From the NCBI GenBank assembly GCA_002441555.1, contig DJWK01000022.1:1-64000 (forward strand): DNA of 64,000 nucleotides. Direction: 5' to 3'. Source of the DNA: Thermodesulfobacteriaceae bacterium UBA6232. Its GTDB lineage: Bacteria; Desulfobacterota; Thermodesulfobacteria; Thermodesulfobacteriales; Thermodesulfobacteriaceae. Under the pieces are notes generated by a model, which searched no databases, was not told the origin of the DNA, and saw nothing but the letters and a program-made list of their open reading frames with translations. Positions 35,029 to 43,759 of the stretch are shown here, piece by piece. Numbering within the stretch: position 1 is the first letter of the stretch; the number at the start of each line of letters is the position of its first letter. Position numbers and translations under genes: made by a program.

Positions 35029-36030
35029 TCATACCTCCTCAAATTCTTCTTTTAAACTTCTTGTAAGAAGTCTCTTAAGGGAATTATGGGGGTTCTCTCC
35101 TTTATAAATAATATTATAAACTTCTTCTGATATGGGTAAAGGGAGATTAAGATTTTCGGATAATTCTTTCACCACAGAGACGGTTTTTACTCCTTCGGCA
35201 ACCTGTTTTACCTCCTTTAAGACCTCCTCCAAGGGTTTTCCTTCTCCCAATTTTAATCCCACCTGATAATTTCTTGAGAGAGCCCCTGTACAAGTAAGAA
35301 CTAAATCACCAAGGCCTGCAAGACCATAAAAGGTTTCCAGTTTTCCTCCAAGCCTTGTTCCAATCCTTATAATTTCAATAAGGCCGCGGGTTATGAGACT
35401 TGCTCTGGCATTAAGTCCAAGACCAAGGCCATCACAAATTCCAGAGGCAATGGCAATAACATTTTTTAAGGCCCCTGCAAGTTCAACACCAACTGGGTCA
35501 TAACTGCGATAAACTCTGAAATATTTCCAAGCAAGGATTTCTTGAATTTTTTGGGTTTCCTCTTTTTTTGAGCCTGCAACCACAACGGCAGTTGGAAGCT
35601 CCTTGGCCACCTCAAGGGCAAAGGAGGGTCCACCAAGAACAAAGTAGAATTTATCTTCTCCCAGTTGTTCCTTAAGAATGGTAAGTGGGGTCTTTTTCGT
35701 TTCTATATCTATTCCTTTAATGCCTGATATATGAAACTGAATATTAACCAAAAGGGGTTTAAATTTAATCAAATTTTTTTCCAGGGTGTGCGAGGGGATA
35801 GCCCAGATTACAAGTTTAGCTTTACTTAACGCTTCTTCAGGATCAAGGGTAGCCTTGAGATTTTCAGGAAGGGAAATTTTGGGAAGATAGGCCGGATTTT
35901 CTCTTAAAGAGTTTATAGAGGAAACTACTTCGGATCTTCTTGCAAGAAGAAAAACTTCAAATCCCTTTTCAGAAAGGATTTTTCCAAGGGCCGTTCCCCA
36001 AGAACCTGCTCCGACAATGGCAATTTTCAT
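35029..36030 (-). CDS. gpsA: Glycerol-3-phosphate dehydrogenase (NAD(P)+) GpsA
   Basis: A 333-residue enzyme making sn-glycerol 3-phosphate for phospholipids. The dinucleotide-binding GAGSWGTALGKIL is at the N-terminus; substrate and catalytic segments KGID, GGPSFALEVAKELPTAV, ELAGALKNVIAIASGICDGL and GLAGLGDLVLTCTG are present. The ATG at 36030 is chosen over the GTG one codon upstream. Confidence 0.95.
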   Translation of the reverse strand: MKIAIVGAGSWGTALGKILSEKGFEVFLLARRSEVVSSINSLRENPAYLPKISLPENLKATLDPEEALSKAKLVIWAIPSHTLEKNLIKFKPLLVNIQFHISGIKGIDIETKKTPLTILKEQLGEDKFYFVLGGPSFALEVAKELPTAVVVAGSKKEETQKIQEILAWKYFRVYRSYDPVGVELAGALKNVIAIASGICDGLGLGLNARASLITRGLIEIIRIGTRLGGKLETFYGLAGLGDLVLTCTGALSRNYQVGLKLGEGKPLEEVLKEVKQVAEGVKTVSVVKELSENLNLPLPISEEVYNIIYKGENPHNSLKRLLTRSLKEEFEEV

Positions 36031-36092
36031 CACACTACAATTTTAAATTTTTAATCTTCCTTTTGCAAGTTTTTTAAAAATTTTTAACCCCC

Positions 36093-36127
36093 TTGACAAA
36101 ATAAATTTCATTTATAAAATTGAAATT
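36093..36127 (+). promoter_or_regulatory. Promoter and operator-like palindrome before DUF2325/feo
   Basis: ttgaca (36093-36098) and taaaat (36115-36120), 16 bases apart, form a good sigma-70 promoter. An inverted repeat aatttca (36104-36110) / tgaaatt (36121-36127) straddles the -10. An iron-dependent repressor (Fur or DtxR type) would be expected here, given the feo genes downstream; the sequence is not a close match to the E. coli Fur box. Confidence 0.5.
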
Positions 36128-36168
36128 CAAAATCAATTAAAGTTATTTCTTAAAAGGGAGGTAGGAAA

Positions 36169-36446
36169 ATGAAAATTGTCATCCTTGGTGGATATGATAG
36201 ATATGAACCTTATTTGAAAGAATATGCAAAAAAAACAGGCATTGAAGTAACCTTTCTTAGCCAACCCAAAAGAAATATGGAAAATTTGTTTAAAGGAGCA
36301 GACTATATTGTTTTTTTACAAGATTTGTCTCTCATGAAATGATGAAATGTGCAAAGGCCTGTGCCCCGGAAAAATGTATCTATTGCAAACAAGCAGGGCT
36401 TTGCACTATTAAAAGGGTAATAGAAAAATTTTTGCTTTGTAATTGA
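36169..36446 (+). pseudogene. DUF2325 small protein gene, frameshifted in a T7 run
   Basis: ATG 36169 follows gggaggt. The first frame gives 57 residues (MKIVILGGYDRYEPYLKEYA then ...FKGADYIVF) and ends TGA at 36342. Adding one base in the run of seven T at 36311-36317 opens the next frame to TGA 36446: FFTRFVSHEMMKCAKACAP then EKCIYCKQAGLCTIKR. The GGYDRY start and VSHEMMK segment are DUF2325 hallmarks; the Cys-rich tail (CAKACAPEKCIYCKQ) is a variant. It is either a pseudogene, a read error at a homopolymer, or decoded by slippage. It heads the feo cluster, so a role in metal or redox response is possible. The intact protein would be about 92 residues. Confidence 0.8.
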
Positions 36447-36487
36447 GATTGATTTTCATTTTAAATAGCTAAAGGGAGGTGGTAGCT

Positions 36488-36772
36488 ATGATACCCTTGG
36501 GGTTAATGAGGGAAGGAGAAAGGGGTGTTATTTCTGAAGTTAAGGACGAGAAGCTCTTACATAGCCTGGGAAGTCTTGAAGAGGTTTGTTCAAAAGGATG
36601 TCTTTTTTGTAAAAAGGAGGCAAGCAAAATCAAGAGTTTGGGGTTCATGCCAGGTATGGCCATAAGAGTTATAAAAAATGAACCAGGGCAGCCTTTATTG
36701 GTTCTACTTGAAAACACCCAGATTGCTTTAAGCAGAAGTCTTGCCATGAAAATTTTGGTTGAAAAAACCTAA
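36488..36772 (+). CDS. feoA: FeoA-domain protein with Cys-rich insertion
   Basis: A 94-residue SH3-like FeoA protein from ATG 36488 (after gggaggtgg). The usual FeoA elements LGFMPGMAIRVIKN and the closing IALSRSLAMKILV are present, but about 40 residues from the start there is an insert CSKGCLFCKKEAS with three Cys, suggesting metal or FeS binding. FeoA assists FeoB in ferrous iron uptake. First of three feo genes. Confidence 0.85.
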   Translation: MIPLGLMREGERGVISEVKDEKLLHSLGSLEEVCSKGCLFCKKEASKIKSLGFMPGMAIRVIKNEPGQPLLVLLENTQIALSRSLAMKILVEKT

Positions 36773-36791
36773 AAAGAGGAGGTGTGATAAG

Positions 36792-37019
36792 ATGAAGCTT
36801 TGCGATTTAAAACCCGGAACTAAGGGAAAAATTATCAGAATTAGCGGAAACAAAAATTTAAAAAGAAGGTTTCAAACCATGGGTATTCTTCCAGGTGAAG
36901 AGATTGTAGTTGAAAAAGTAGCTCCCTTAGGAGATCCCATTGATGTAATAGTAAAGGGTTATCACCTTTCTTTGAGAAAAAATGAGGCAGACCAGATTGA
37001 AGTGGAGGTTATAAAATGA
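36792..37019 (+). CDS. feoA: Ferrous iron transport protein FeoA
   Basis: A 75-residue standard FeoA: LKPGTKGKIIRISG, RRFQTMGILPGEEIVV, then KGYHLSLRKNEADQIEVEV. ATG 36792 is chosen because gaggaggtg precedes it; an in-frame start 11 codons upstream is not supported. It overlaps feoB by four bases (ATGA). Confidence 0.93.
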   Translation: MKLCDLKPGTKGKIIRISGNKNLKRRFQTMGILPGEEIVVEKVAPLGDPIDVIVKGYHLSLRKNEADQIEVEVIK

Positions 37020-39166
37020 AAGAAATAAGGATTGCCGTTTGCGGAAATCCAAATACAGGAAAATCTACCTTAATAAATTCACTTGCTGGGGCTAAGCTTC
37101 AAGTAGGGAACTGGCCTGGAGTTACTGTAGAAAAGAAAGAGGTTACCTTTAAAACGGGAGACTACCTTTTGCACTTCATTGACCTTCCTGGAGCTTACAG
37201 TCTTACCCCTTTTTCTCTTGAAGAGAAGATTACCAGAGATTTTCTCTTTACCCAGAGACCTGATGTAATTCTCTGTGTGGTTGATTCTACCAATCTTGAA
37301 AGGAATCTCTTTTTTGTGATTCAATTGATGGAGCTCGGAATTCCTATGGTTGTAGCCTTAAACATGTATGATGAAGCTCAAAAATTGGGCTATAAAATTG
37401 ACATAGCCCTTCTTGAGGAGTTGCTTGGAGTAAAGATTGTTCCAACGGTTGCCACAAGAGGAGAGGGTATTGAAAAGTTAAAGGAAAAGGTTGTTGAGGT
37501 TTATGAAAAAAGTATCCTTCCTAAGGATTTATCCTATGGAGAAGATATTGAAGAGCTTATTAGAAAAACTAAAAGCCATCTTCTTACCCTGAACCCGCAG
37601 TTATCAGAAGAAGAGCTTACCAAAGGAATCATTTTAAAAGTTCTTGAGGGAGATGAAGAGGTATTGCAAAAACTTGGAATTAAATATGATAAAACTTTGC
37701 TTAAAAGTTATTTAGAGCATATTGAGAAGGTGCATGGAATGGACTTTGAAGATTTTCTTACCGATACCCGCTATGGTCTTTCCGCAGGAGCAGTGAAGAA
37801 AGTGCTTTCAAGACCTGAAATTAGAAAAATAACCTTTACAGAAAAAATTGACAATATTTTACTAAACCGCTATTTGGGAATACCTCTTTTTCTTCTTATA
37901 ATGTGGCTTTTATTTAAGCTTGCCTTTGATATAGCTAATCCCTATGTGGATTTTCTTGACGAAACCATAAGTGAGTTTGTGATTATATGGGCAGGGGCTG
38001 GTTTAGAGGCAGTAGGTGCTCCTGATTGGATAATCTCACTTATTACAGATGGAATTATAGGAGGGGTAGGGATAGTTTTTACTTTTATTCCGGTAATTGG
38101 AATGATAATGCTTTTAATAACTCTTCTTGAAAGTTCCGGTTATATGGCGAGAGCTGCCTTTCTTATGGATAGAGTAATGAGAGCTTTCGGAGTTCAGGGA
38201 AAGTCCTTTATTCCTATGCTTATGGGATTTGGGTGCAATGTTCCTTCTGTTTATGCCACAAGAGTTCTTGAACAGGAAAAAGAACGCAAACTTACCATGT
38301 TTCTTGTTCCCTTTATGTCCTGCGGAGCAAGACTTCCTGTTTATGTGGTTTTTATTTCTGCCTTTTTCGCAAGTTCATCTGGAACGGTTCTTTTCTTTCT
38401 TTATACCTTTGGAATTGCCATAGCCATGGCAGTGGGTATTGTAATGCATAAACTTTTTTACAAAGGAGAAAGTTCACCTTTTATTATGGAACTTCCGCCC
38501 TACAGATTTCCCACCTTTAGAGATTTGAGAATTCATACCTGGATGAAATTGAGACATTTTGTAATCAAAGCTGGAACCTGGATTCTTTTAATAAATATAA
38601 TAGTATGGGGATTGCTTAATCTTCCCTGGAAACCAGAAAAACCAGAGGATTCGTTACTTGGGAAAATTGGCTCTACAGTAGCCCCGATTTTTAAGCCTCT
38701 TGGGTATGGAGATTGGGCCAGTGCCTCAAGTCTTCTTTCAGGTATCTTGGCAAAAGAAGTGGTAGTCTCAACTATGGCTCAGATTTATGGGATGGAAGAG
38801 GAAAAAGAGATTAAAGAGGTTAATCTGCTTGAAGATCTTAAAAGCATAGGTCAAAAGTTTATTGAAAAGACAAAAGAGGCTATATCTAATGTCTTTTCCA
38901 CCTTTGGTATAGCAACGCTTTCTGCAGAAGAACCTGAAGAGGCAGGAGGATTAATCCCAATACTTCAAAAACACTTTACACCCCTTTCAGCATTGAGTTT
39001 TATGGTTTTTGTTCTTCTCTACTGGCCATGTTTTGTTTACGGAATAGCCCTTAAAGCAGAGCTGGGAACTTTTAAGCTTTACGGACAGGCTATTTTACTT
39101 CACACCCTTGTGGCCTGGGTTTGCGCCTTTTTGGTCTATCAGATAGGAAACTTTTTAGGATTTTAA
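37016..39166 (+). CDS. feoB: Ferrous iron transporter FeoB
   Basis: A 716-residue membrane GTPase. N-terminal G domain with GNPNTGKSTLINSLAG, the switch NWPGVTVEKKE, DLPGAYSL and NMYDEA; then a helical region and about eight membrane segments, including the Gate motifs LESSGYMARAAFLMDR and FIPMLMGFGCNVPSVYATR. Imports Fe2+ across the inner membrane. A further SnoaL-like gene follows 23 bases later. Confidence 0.97.
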   Translation: MKEIRIAVCGNPNTGKSTLINSLAGAKLQVGNWPGVTVEKKEVTFKTGDYLLHFIDLPGAYSLTPFSLEEKITRDFLFTQRPDVILCVVDSTNLERNLFFVIQLMELGIPMVVALNMYDEAQKLGYKIDIALLEELLGVKIVPTVATRGEGIEKLKEKVVEVYEKSILPKDLSYGEDIEELIRKTKSHLLTLNPQLSEEELTKGIILKVLEGDEEVLQKLGIKYDKTLLKSYLEHIEKVHGMDFEDFLTDTRYGLSAGAVKKVLSRPEIRKITFTEKIDNILLNRYLGIPLFLLIMWLLFKLAFDIANPYVDFLDETISEFVIIWAGAGLEAVGAPDWIISLITDGIIGGVGIVFTFIPVIGMIMLLITLLESSGYMARAAFLMDRVMRAFGVQGKSFIPMLMGFGCNVPSVYATRVLEQEKERKLTMFLVPFMSCGARLPVYVVFISAFFASSSGTVLFFLYTFGIAIAMAVGIVMHKLFYKGESSPFIMELPPYRFPTFRDLRIHTWMKLRHFVIKAGTWILLINIIVWGLLNLPWKPEKPEDSLLGKIGSTVAPIFKPLGYGDWASASSLLSGILAKEVVVSTMAQIYGMEEEKEIKEVNLLEDLKSIGQKFIEKTKEAISNVFSTFGIATLSAEEPEEAGGLIPILQKHFTPLSALSFMVFVLLYWPCFVYGIALKAELGTFKLYGQAILLHTLVAWVCAFLVYQIGNFLGF

Positions 39167-39189
39167 TAAAACAAAGGAGGAGGGGAGAT

Positions 39190-39648
39190 ATGATAACCCA
39201 AGAAATGATTCAAAAAGCTCAAGAGAGCTGGGCAAAAGGAATTATTGAAATAGGAAGGCTTTACACAGAGAAAAAGGACTTTGTAGAATTTGCTAAAAAA
39301 TTTATAAAAGAAATGTATAATTATGACGAGGGAATAGTTTTATTTAAGCCTACCAAGGCAAGGGAAAAGCAATTCAGACTTAATTTTGAAGAAGCTTTGT
39401 CATACTTTGTAGGAGGAAATATCAAAGAAGATAAAGGTTTTGCCCTTGAGCCCTGGAAGGCGATAAGATTTGAGGTTGCAGGAAATCTAATTTTTAATGA
39501 AATCGCCATAAGTCAGGGTAATTATTACTTTACCAGTGCAAAAACCGGAGAAACTATACGAGTTGAGTTTACTTTTGTATACAAATTAGTGGGGAATCAA
39601 TTGAAAATAGTGGCTCACCATTCCTCCTTGCCCTTTAGTGGGTTATAA
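39190..39648 (+). CDS. SnoaL-like / CaMKII-association-domain-like protein
   Basis: A 152-residue soluble protein, ATG 39190 after ggaggagggg. The pattern of an N-terminal helix pair (MIQKAQESWAKGIIEI), a central strand series and the closing KIVAHHSSLPF is that of cone-shaped NTF2-like domains in the CaMKII-association / DUF4440 group, where HHSS is typical. Function unknown; several such proteins sit beside metal or redox genes. It follows feoB closely and may be co-transcribed. Confidence 0.65.
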   Translation: MITQEMIQKAQESWAKGIIEIGRLYTEKKDFVEFAKKFIKEMYNYDEGIVLFKPTKAREKQFRLNFEEALSYFVGGNIKEDKGFALEPWKAIRFEVAGNLIFNEIAISQGNYYFTSAKTGETIRVEFTFVYKLVGNQLKIVAHHSSLPFSGL

Positions 39649-39699
39649 AAGGGTTAAAAAGTTATTTTTTTCACAATTTGTGCTACTTTTTTTCATTTT

Positions 39700-39828
39700 A
39701 TGCTATTAAATGATTGTCTGGTAGTTGTGGTATTTGGTTTTGTTTTAGCCGCAGCTTTTACTTTATGTGGCTTATGGCTGATTTATTCTCCTGCTTTGAT
39801 GGAAAGGAGAGAGGTAGAGAGTGGATAA
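39700..39828 (+). CDS. Possible 42-residue single-pass membrane peptide
   Basis: ATG 39700 to TAA 39828 gives a peptide with one hydrophobic helix (LVVVVFGFVLAAAFTLCGLW) and a charged tail (ERREVESG). No ribosome binding site is visible (T-rich upstream), so expression is doubtful. It sits after the feo cluster, where small membrane proteins are common. Confidence 0.3.
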   Translation: MLLNDCLVVVVFGFVLAAAFTLCGLWLIYSPALMERREVESG

Positions 39829-39896
39829 TCGACAACTTAGGAATTAAGGTAAGAGAAGAGGAACACCTATAAAAATACACAGATGGGAGGTGAAGC

Positions 39897-41036
39897 ATGA
39901 AAAAGGTTATAATTGGATCAGGTTTGTCTCTTTTGCTACTTTTTCAAGCCCAAACTCTTTCTGCCCTTGAGCTCAATGAAAAACTCTCCTTTGAGGCCAA
40001 TTTAACCTTTGTGCACCAGTGGCTTGAGAAAAGAGGTGGAGAATTTAAGGACAAAGATAGAGGCTCAGTGGTTTTTGATGGAAGTTTAAGTTTTAAACCT
40101 ACTGAGGTGGATGAGTTTTCTCTTCGGGCAAGCTTTGCTAAAGAAAATGGAATAAAGAAATACAGCCCCTTTATCCTTTCACCCAATGCCGATGACCTAA
40201 GGGATGATCTTCACAACATCAATGGAAGATCAAGGGATCATCTTCAGGAACTCTGGTATGCAAGAACCTTTAGCCTTCCAGGTAACTCCACTTTAAAGGC
40301 TACCTTGGGGATTATTGATGGAACTGCCTTTATTGATGACAACAGGTTTGCCAATGATGAAATAGGCCAGTTTATGAATGAGGTTTTTGTAAATAACCCT
40401 CTTGCTAACCTTATCAGCTATGATTACGGGGTTGCCCTTGAATTTGAAAAGGGACCTTTTCATTTAAGAGCTCTTGGGATGCAGAGTAAAACCGAGGAGT
40501 CAGAGAATCCAAGATTTGATAAGAAAAATTACAATTATTATGCCCTTCAGCTGGGTTATAAATTTGATACCTCCTTGGGTGAAGGAAACTACAGAATCTA
40601 TATTTTTTCCACCAATAAAAAATTTCCCGATTGGAAAGAGGAGGATAAAGAGGCTTTGAAAGGCTGGGGAGTATCCTTTGATCAGGATGTAATAAAGGAG
40701 CGTCTGGGAGTTTTTTTCAGAGCGGGTTTTCAGGACGATTCTGCAGAAATTGATTACAAAAGCATGTATAGCTTTGGTCTGGAATATAGGTGCAAGGTTT
40801 TAAACAGAAATTTTACCTTTGGAGCAGGATATGCCTATCTGAAAGCCCCCTCCAAAAATGAGGAGTTAAAATCCACAAGGGCCTATGAGGCCTATCTCGC
40901 AATACCTCTCTATGAAGTTGAAAAAAAATTTAACTCTGTTTTAACCTTTGACTGGCAATATATGGAAGATGACCTTAAGGCTGAGCCTGATCGCAAGGGC
41001 CACATCTTCGGCTTAAGATTAAGTTTAGGATTTTGA
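39897..41036 (+). CDS. Outer-membrane beta-barrel protein (porin-like)
   Basis: A 379-residue exported protein: signal peptide (MKKVIIGSGLSLLLLFQAQT, cleaved after LSA), then alternating amphipathic strands ending in the outer-membrane-type terminal Phe (GLRLSLGF). Repeated short strands with aromatic residues such as YRIYIFSTNKK and FTFGAGYAYL fit a porin or channel. Substrate unknown; the position after feoAB allows a role in iron passage, but that is guesswork. ATG 39897 follows gggaggtgaagc. A terminator follows. Confidence 0.75.
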   Translation: MKKVIIGSGLSLLLLFQAQTLSALELNEKLSFEANLTFVHQWLEKRGGEFKDKDRGSVVFDGSLSFKPTEVDEFSLRASFAKENGIKKYSPFILSPNADDLRDDLHNINGRSRDHLQELWYARTFSLPGNSTLKATLGIIDGTAFIDDNRFANDEIGQFMNEVFVNNPLANLISYDYGVALEFEKGPFHLRALGMQSKTEESENPRFDKKNYNYYALQLGYKFDTSLGEGNYRIYIFSTNKKFPDWKEEDKEALKGWGVSFDQDVIKERLGVFFRAGFQDDSAEIDYKSMYSFGLEYRCKVLNRNFTFGAGYAYLKAPSKNEELKSTRAYEAYLAIPLYEVEKKFNSVLTFDWQYMEDDLKAEPDRKGHIFGLRLSLGF

Positions 41037-41058
41037 GTAAATTTTTAATTCAGATGGA

Positions 41059-41097
41059 GCCCTCTTCCACAAAGGGAGAGGGCAAGTTTCTTTTTTT
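41059..41097 (+). terminator. Rho-independent terminator after porin gene
   Basis: Stem gccctct (41059-41065) / agagggc (41077-41083), then seven or more T (41091-41097). Plus-strand orientation fits the porin gene. Confidence 0.8.
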
Positions 41098-41228
41098 ATA
41101 CAGGCTATTTTTAGTCATAAGGGTTAGCTTGCCTTAGAGATATTTATTTTTGTAAACTTACGGGGCTTAAATGTTTTATTGTCAAGTGATTCTTCCTCAC
41201 TTTGCAGGTTTTAAATTTTTTAACTATA

Positions 41229-41257
41229 TTGACAAATAGCTATAAAGGTATTAAGTT
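41229..41257 (+). promoter_or_regulatory. Promoter and operator-like dyad of the ArsR gene
   Basis: ttgaca (41229-41234) and taagtt (41252-41257) with 17-base spacing; the spacer holds the palindrome atagctat (41236-41243). The start ATG lies only 8 bases after the -10, with no ribosome binding site, so a leaderless message is possible. Self-repression by ArsR is inferred. Confidence 0.4.
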
Positions 41258-41264
41258 ATGAAAC

Positions 41265-41615
41265 ATGGATTTAAAGAGACTTTCTCAGAAAATAAAGGCC
41301 TTATCAGACATAAACCGGCTCAAGATTCTTTATCTTTTAAGTATCAGGCCCTGTTGTGTTTGCGAACTAACCCAGCTTCTTGGTGTCTCCCAACCAACTC
41401 TAACTAAACATCTTCAAAAACTTGAGCAGGCAGGTTTTGTAGAAACCAAGCGTCTAAAATTTTACCAGATTTATTCTCTCCATTATGAGGATGCCTTTAC
41501 CGAAGAACTTACTAAAAAACTCTTAGATACAATGAAAGATATTCCAGAGGTTATTGAATTAGCCAAAAAGTTAAAGGAAACTCCTCTTTATTATCAAACT
41601 AAAGAAGAGAGATAG
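41265..41615 (+). CDS. ArsR-family transcriptional repressor
   Basis: A 116-residue winged-helix protein: KALSDINRLKILYLLS, then PCCVCELTQLLGVSQPTLTK, where the CCVCEL pair/triplet in helix alpha-3 matches the metalloid-binding site of ArsR-type sensors for As(III)/Sb(III). It opens a three-gene group with a permease and a thioredoxin-like protein, so its inducer is likely a thiol-reactive compound such as arsenite. Confidence 0.9.
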   Translation: MDLKRLSQKIKALSDINRLKILYLLSIRPCCVCELTQLLGVSQPTLTKHLQKLEQAGFVETKRLKFYQIYSLHYEDAFTEELTKKLLDTMKDIPEVIELAKKLKETPLYYQTKEER

Positions 41616-41625
41616 GTGGTGGGTC

Positions 41626-42882
41626 ATGGATTTGAGAAGAGAGATTAAATTTATAGTAGGGTTCATTCTTTTTTATGCCTTTTTTTATCTCTTTCCTTAT
41701 CCTGAAAGAATACTTCAAGGATTGAAGGAAGGGGTCCTTCTACTCAGCTGGTATGCAAGGGAACATGTGCTTTATTGTTTGGTTCCCGCTTTTTTTATAG
41801 CAGGAGCTATAAGCACTTTCATTTCCAAGGAATCCGTTCTTAAATATCTTGGCCCGGATTCTCCCAAAGTTTTTGCCTTTTTGGTGGCTTCGGTTGCTGG
41901 AACAGTATTGGCAGTTTGTTCCTGCACGGTTTTGCCTTTATTTGCAGGGCTTTATCTTCAGGGAGCAGGTATTGGGCCAGCTACCACTTTTCTTTATTCT
42001 GGGCCTGCCATAAATGTGCTTGCCATTGTGCTTTCAGCCAAGGTTTTAGGGCTTGATATCGGTATTGCAAGGGCCCTGGGATCAATTTCTATGGGAATTT
42101 TAATCGGAATTTTAATGCACTTTATTTTTAGAGAATTTGAAAAACAAAGGCTCTCTGGATTTCAAGGCTTTCAGGCAGAAAAGGGGCTAAGTTTTGAAAA
42201 ATCGGTATTTTTTCTTGCAACCCTTGTGGCAATTCTTCTCATAGCTACTTCAAATCTTCCTTATAAATGGCCACTTCTTTACCTCTTTTATTTATTGTTA
42301 TTGGTTGAGATGAAAGGATTTTTTAATATGTCCTTTAAGAATTTGGCCTTTTCTGCTATTATTGTTCTTGCTCTTGCTATCTTTCAACCCTATAAAGAAA
42401 TTCCCTTTATTGCAGGAGTTATCTTGGTTTCCTATCTTGCTAATAAAGAAAAAGGAATCCTTGGTGAGTGGTTTGATAATTCCTATATCCTTGCCAAGCA
42501 GATTTTTCCTTTACTTTTCATAGGAGTATTTGTATCAGGTTTTTTCCTTGGAGGAATTGAGGGAGAAGGATATATCCCCAAAAGATTTATTGAGGCCCTT
42601 CTTGGAGGAACTGGATTTTTTACTCATCTTTTATCGGCAGTCATTACGGCACTTATGTATTTTGCCACTTTAACCGAGGTTCCCATTATTCAGGGGCTTA
42701 TGGCCCAGGGGGTTAAAGAGGGGCCAGCCCTTGCCATGCTTCTTGCAGGGCCAGCGGTTTCTCTTCCAAGTTTTCTTGTGTTAAGAGCCATTATGGGAAC
42801 CAAAAGAACTTTAACTTATGCCATCTTGGTTATTATTATTTCTGCATTTTACGGATACTTATACCAAATTCTATTCACATAA
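41626..42882 (+). CDS. COG0701 permease (ArsP-like)
   Basis: A 418-residue membrane protein with about eight or more helices. The family signature CSCTVLPLFAGLYLQGAGIG is followed by TTFLYSGPAINVLAIVLSA and, near the end, MLLAGPAVSLPSFLVLR. Relatives such as ArsP export organic arsenicals; others have unknown substrates. The repeated GPA motifs imply inverted-repeat topology. Ten bases after arsR and 19 before the thioredoxin-fold gene. Confidence 0.85.
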   Translation: MDLRREIKFIVGFILFYAFFYLFPYPERILQGLKEGVLLLSWYAREHVLYCLVPAFFIAGAISTFISKESVLKYLGPDSPKVFAFLVASVAGTVLAVCSCTVLPLFAGLYLQGAGIGPATTFLYSGPAINVLAIVLSAKVLGLDIGIARALGSISMGILIGILMHFIFREFEKQRLSGFQGFQAEKGLSFEKSVFFLATLVAILLIATSNLPYKWPLLYLFYLLLLVEMKGFFNMSFKNLAFSAIIVLALAIFQPYKEIPFIAGVILVSYLANKEKGILGEWFDNSYILAKQIFPLLFIGVFVSGFFLGGIEGEGYIPKRFIEALLGGTGFFTHLLSAVITALMYFATLTEVPIIQGLMAQGVKEGPALAMLLAGPAVSLPSFLVLRAIMGTKRTLTYAILVIIISAFYGYLYQILFT

Positions 42883-42901
42883 AAACGGAGGAGGGAGGCT
42901 T

Positions 42902-43141
42902 ATGAAAAAGGAGATCAAAGTGCTTGGCCCAGGATGTCCCAAATGTGAGCTACTTTATGAAAATGTGATTAAAGCCCTTGATGAACTGGGAATTGAGGCA
43001 GACCTTGTAAAGATAAAGGATTTTATGCAGATTGCAGCTCATGGAGTCCTTACAACCCCAGGCCTTGTGATTGACGGAAAGCTTGTTTCACAGGGGAAGG
43101 TCTTATCCGTTGAGGAGATTAAAGAACTTTTAATGACCTAA
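42902..43141 (+). CDS. Small thioredoxin-fold redox protein
   Basis: A 79-residue glutaredoxin/thioredoxin-like protein from ATG 42902 (after ggagggagg). Active-site motif CPKC in KVLGPGCPKCELLYENV, with the cis-Pro segment GVLTTPGLVIDGKLVSQG. This type commonly accompanies COG0701 permeases and ArsR regulators; it probably keeps the permease or its cargo in a thiol state. Its last 12 bases overlap the convergent toxin gene. Confidence 0.9.
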   Translation: MKKEIKVLGPGCPKCELLYENVIKALDELGIEADLVKIKDFMQIAAHGVLTTPGLVIDGKLVSQGKVLSVEEIKELLMT

Positions 43142-43759
43142 AAAGTTTGAAACAGCTTTATTAAAAAAGATTTTTATCTCCTCCCATTGAAAATCTATAT
43201 CTTTGTAAGATTCTCTTTCTGCATCCTCAAAATAGGTTAAAGCTTTTAAGAACATTCCTGGATTATACTTGGGATATTTATACTTGAGAAAATCAAATAT
43301 ATCTTCTAACTTCCATTTATGTAGATTCATTAAAAACCACAAATCAAAAAAATCCTTTTTTGAACCTCTTTGGACAATAGCAACGGCTTTCATACAGGCA
43401 ATATCCACATCCTTTGCAATAAAAATTTTTAAAGAATCGTGAAATTCTGGTTTTTCAAGAAGAATATAGGGATATCTAAAAAAGGAGAATTTTATATAAT
43501 GATCGTTTATTATATAATAAAAAATTAGGGTATCCATTTTTTTTACTGTCCACTCTATGGGTAAGGTTTGACTTTTAATGTCAAAGGTTAGAAGGTCAAT
43601 TTCCCTCTCAGGGAAAGTGAAAAAGTCAAAATCTTCAGAGACTCTATGAGAATATTTTATAGTAAGTGCAGTTCCACCTGCTAAGTAAAATCCTTCAGTA
43701 AGGGATAGGTTTACAACCTTCTCTAAGGTTTTCTTTTGAGGCTCGCTCAATTTCTTCAT
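43130..43759 (-). CDS. AbiEii-type nucleotidyltransferase toxin
   Basis: A 209-residue protein of the DUF1814/AbiEii family, with the nucleotidyltransferase core GFYLAGGTALTIKYSHR and VSEDFDFFTF, that is, G-G-T-A-L and S-x-D-x-D, followed by DIACMKAVAIVQRGSKKDFF with the family K and D. AbiEii enzymes are toxins of type IV-like systems that transfer nucleotides to tRNA. It overlaps the partner gene by 65 bases. Confidence 0.85.
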   Translation of the reverse strand: MKKLSEPQKKTLEKVVNLSLTEGFYLAGGTALTIKYSHRVSEDFDFFTFPEREIDLLTFDIKSQTLPIEWTVKKMDTLIFYYIINDHYIKFSFFRYPYILLEKPEFHDSLKIFIAKDVDIACMKAVAIVQRGSKKDFFDLWFLMNLHKWKLEDIFDFLKYKYPKYNPGMFLKALTYFEDAERESYKDIDFQWEEIKIFFNKAVSNFLGH

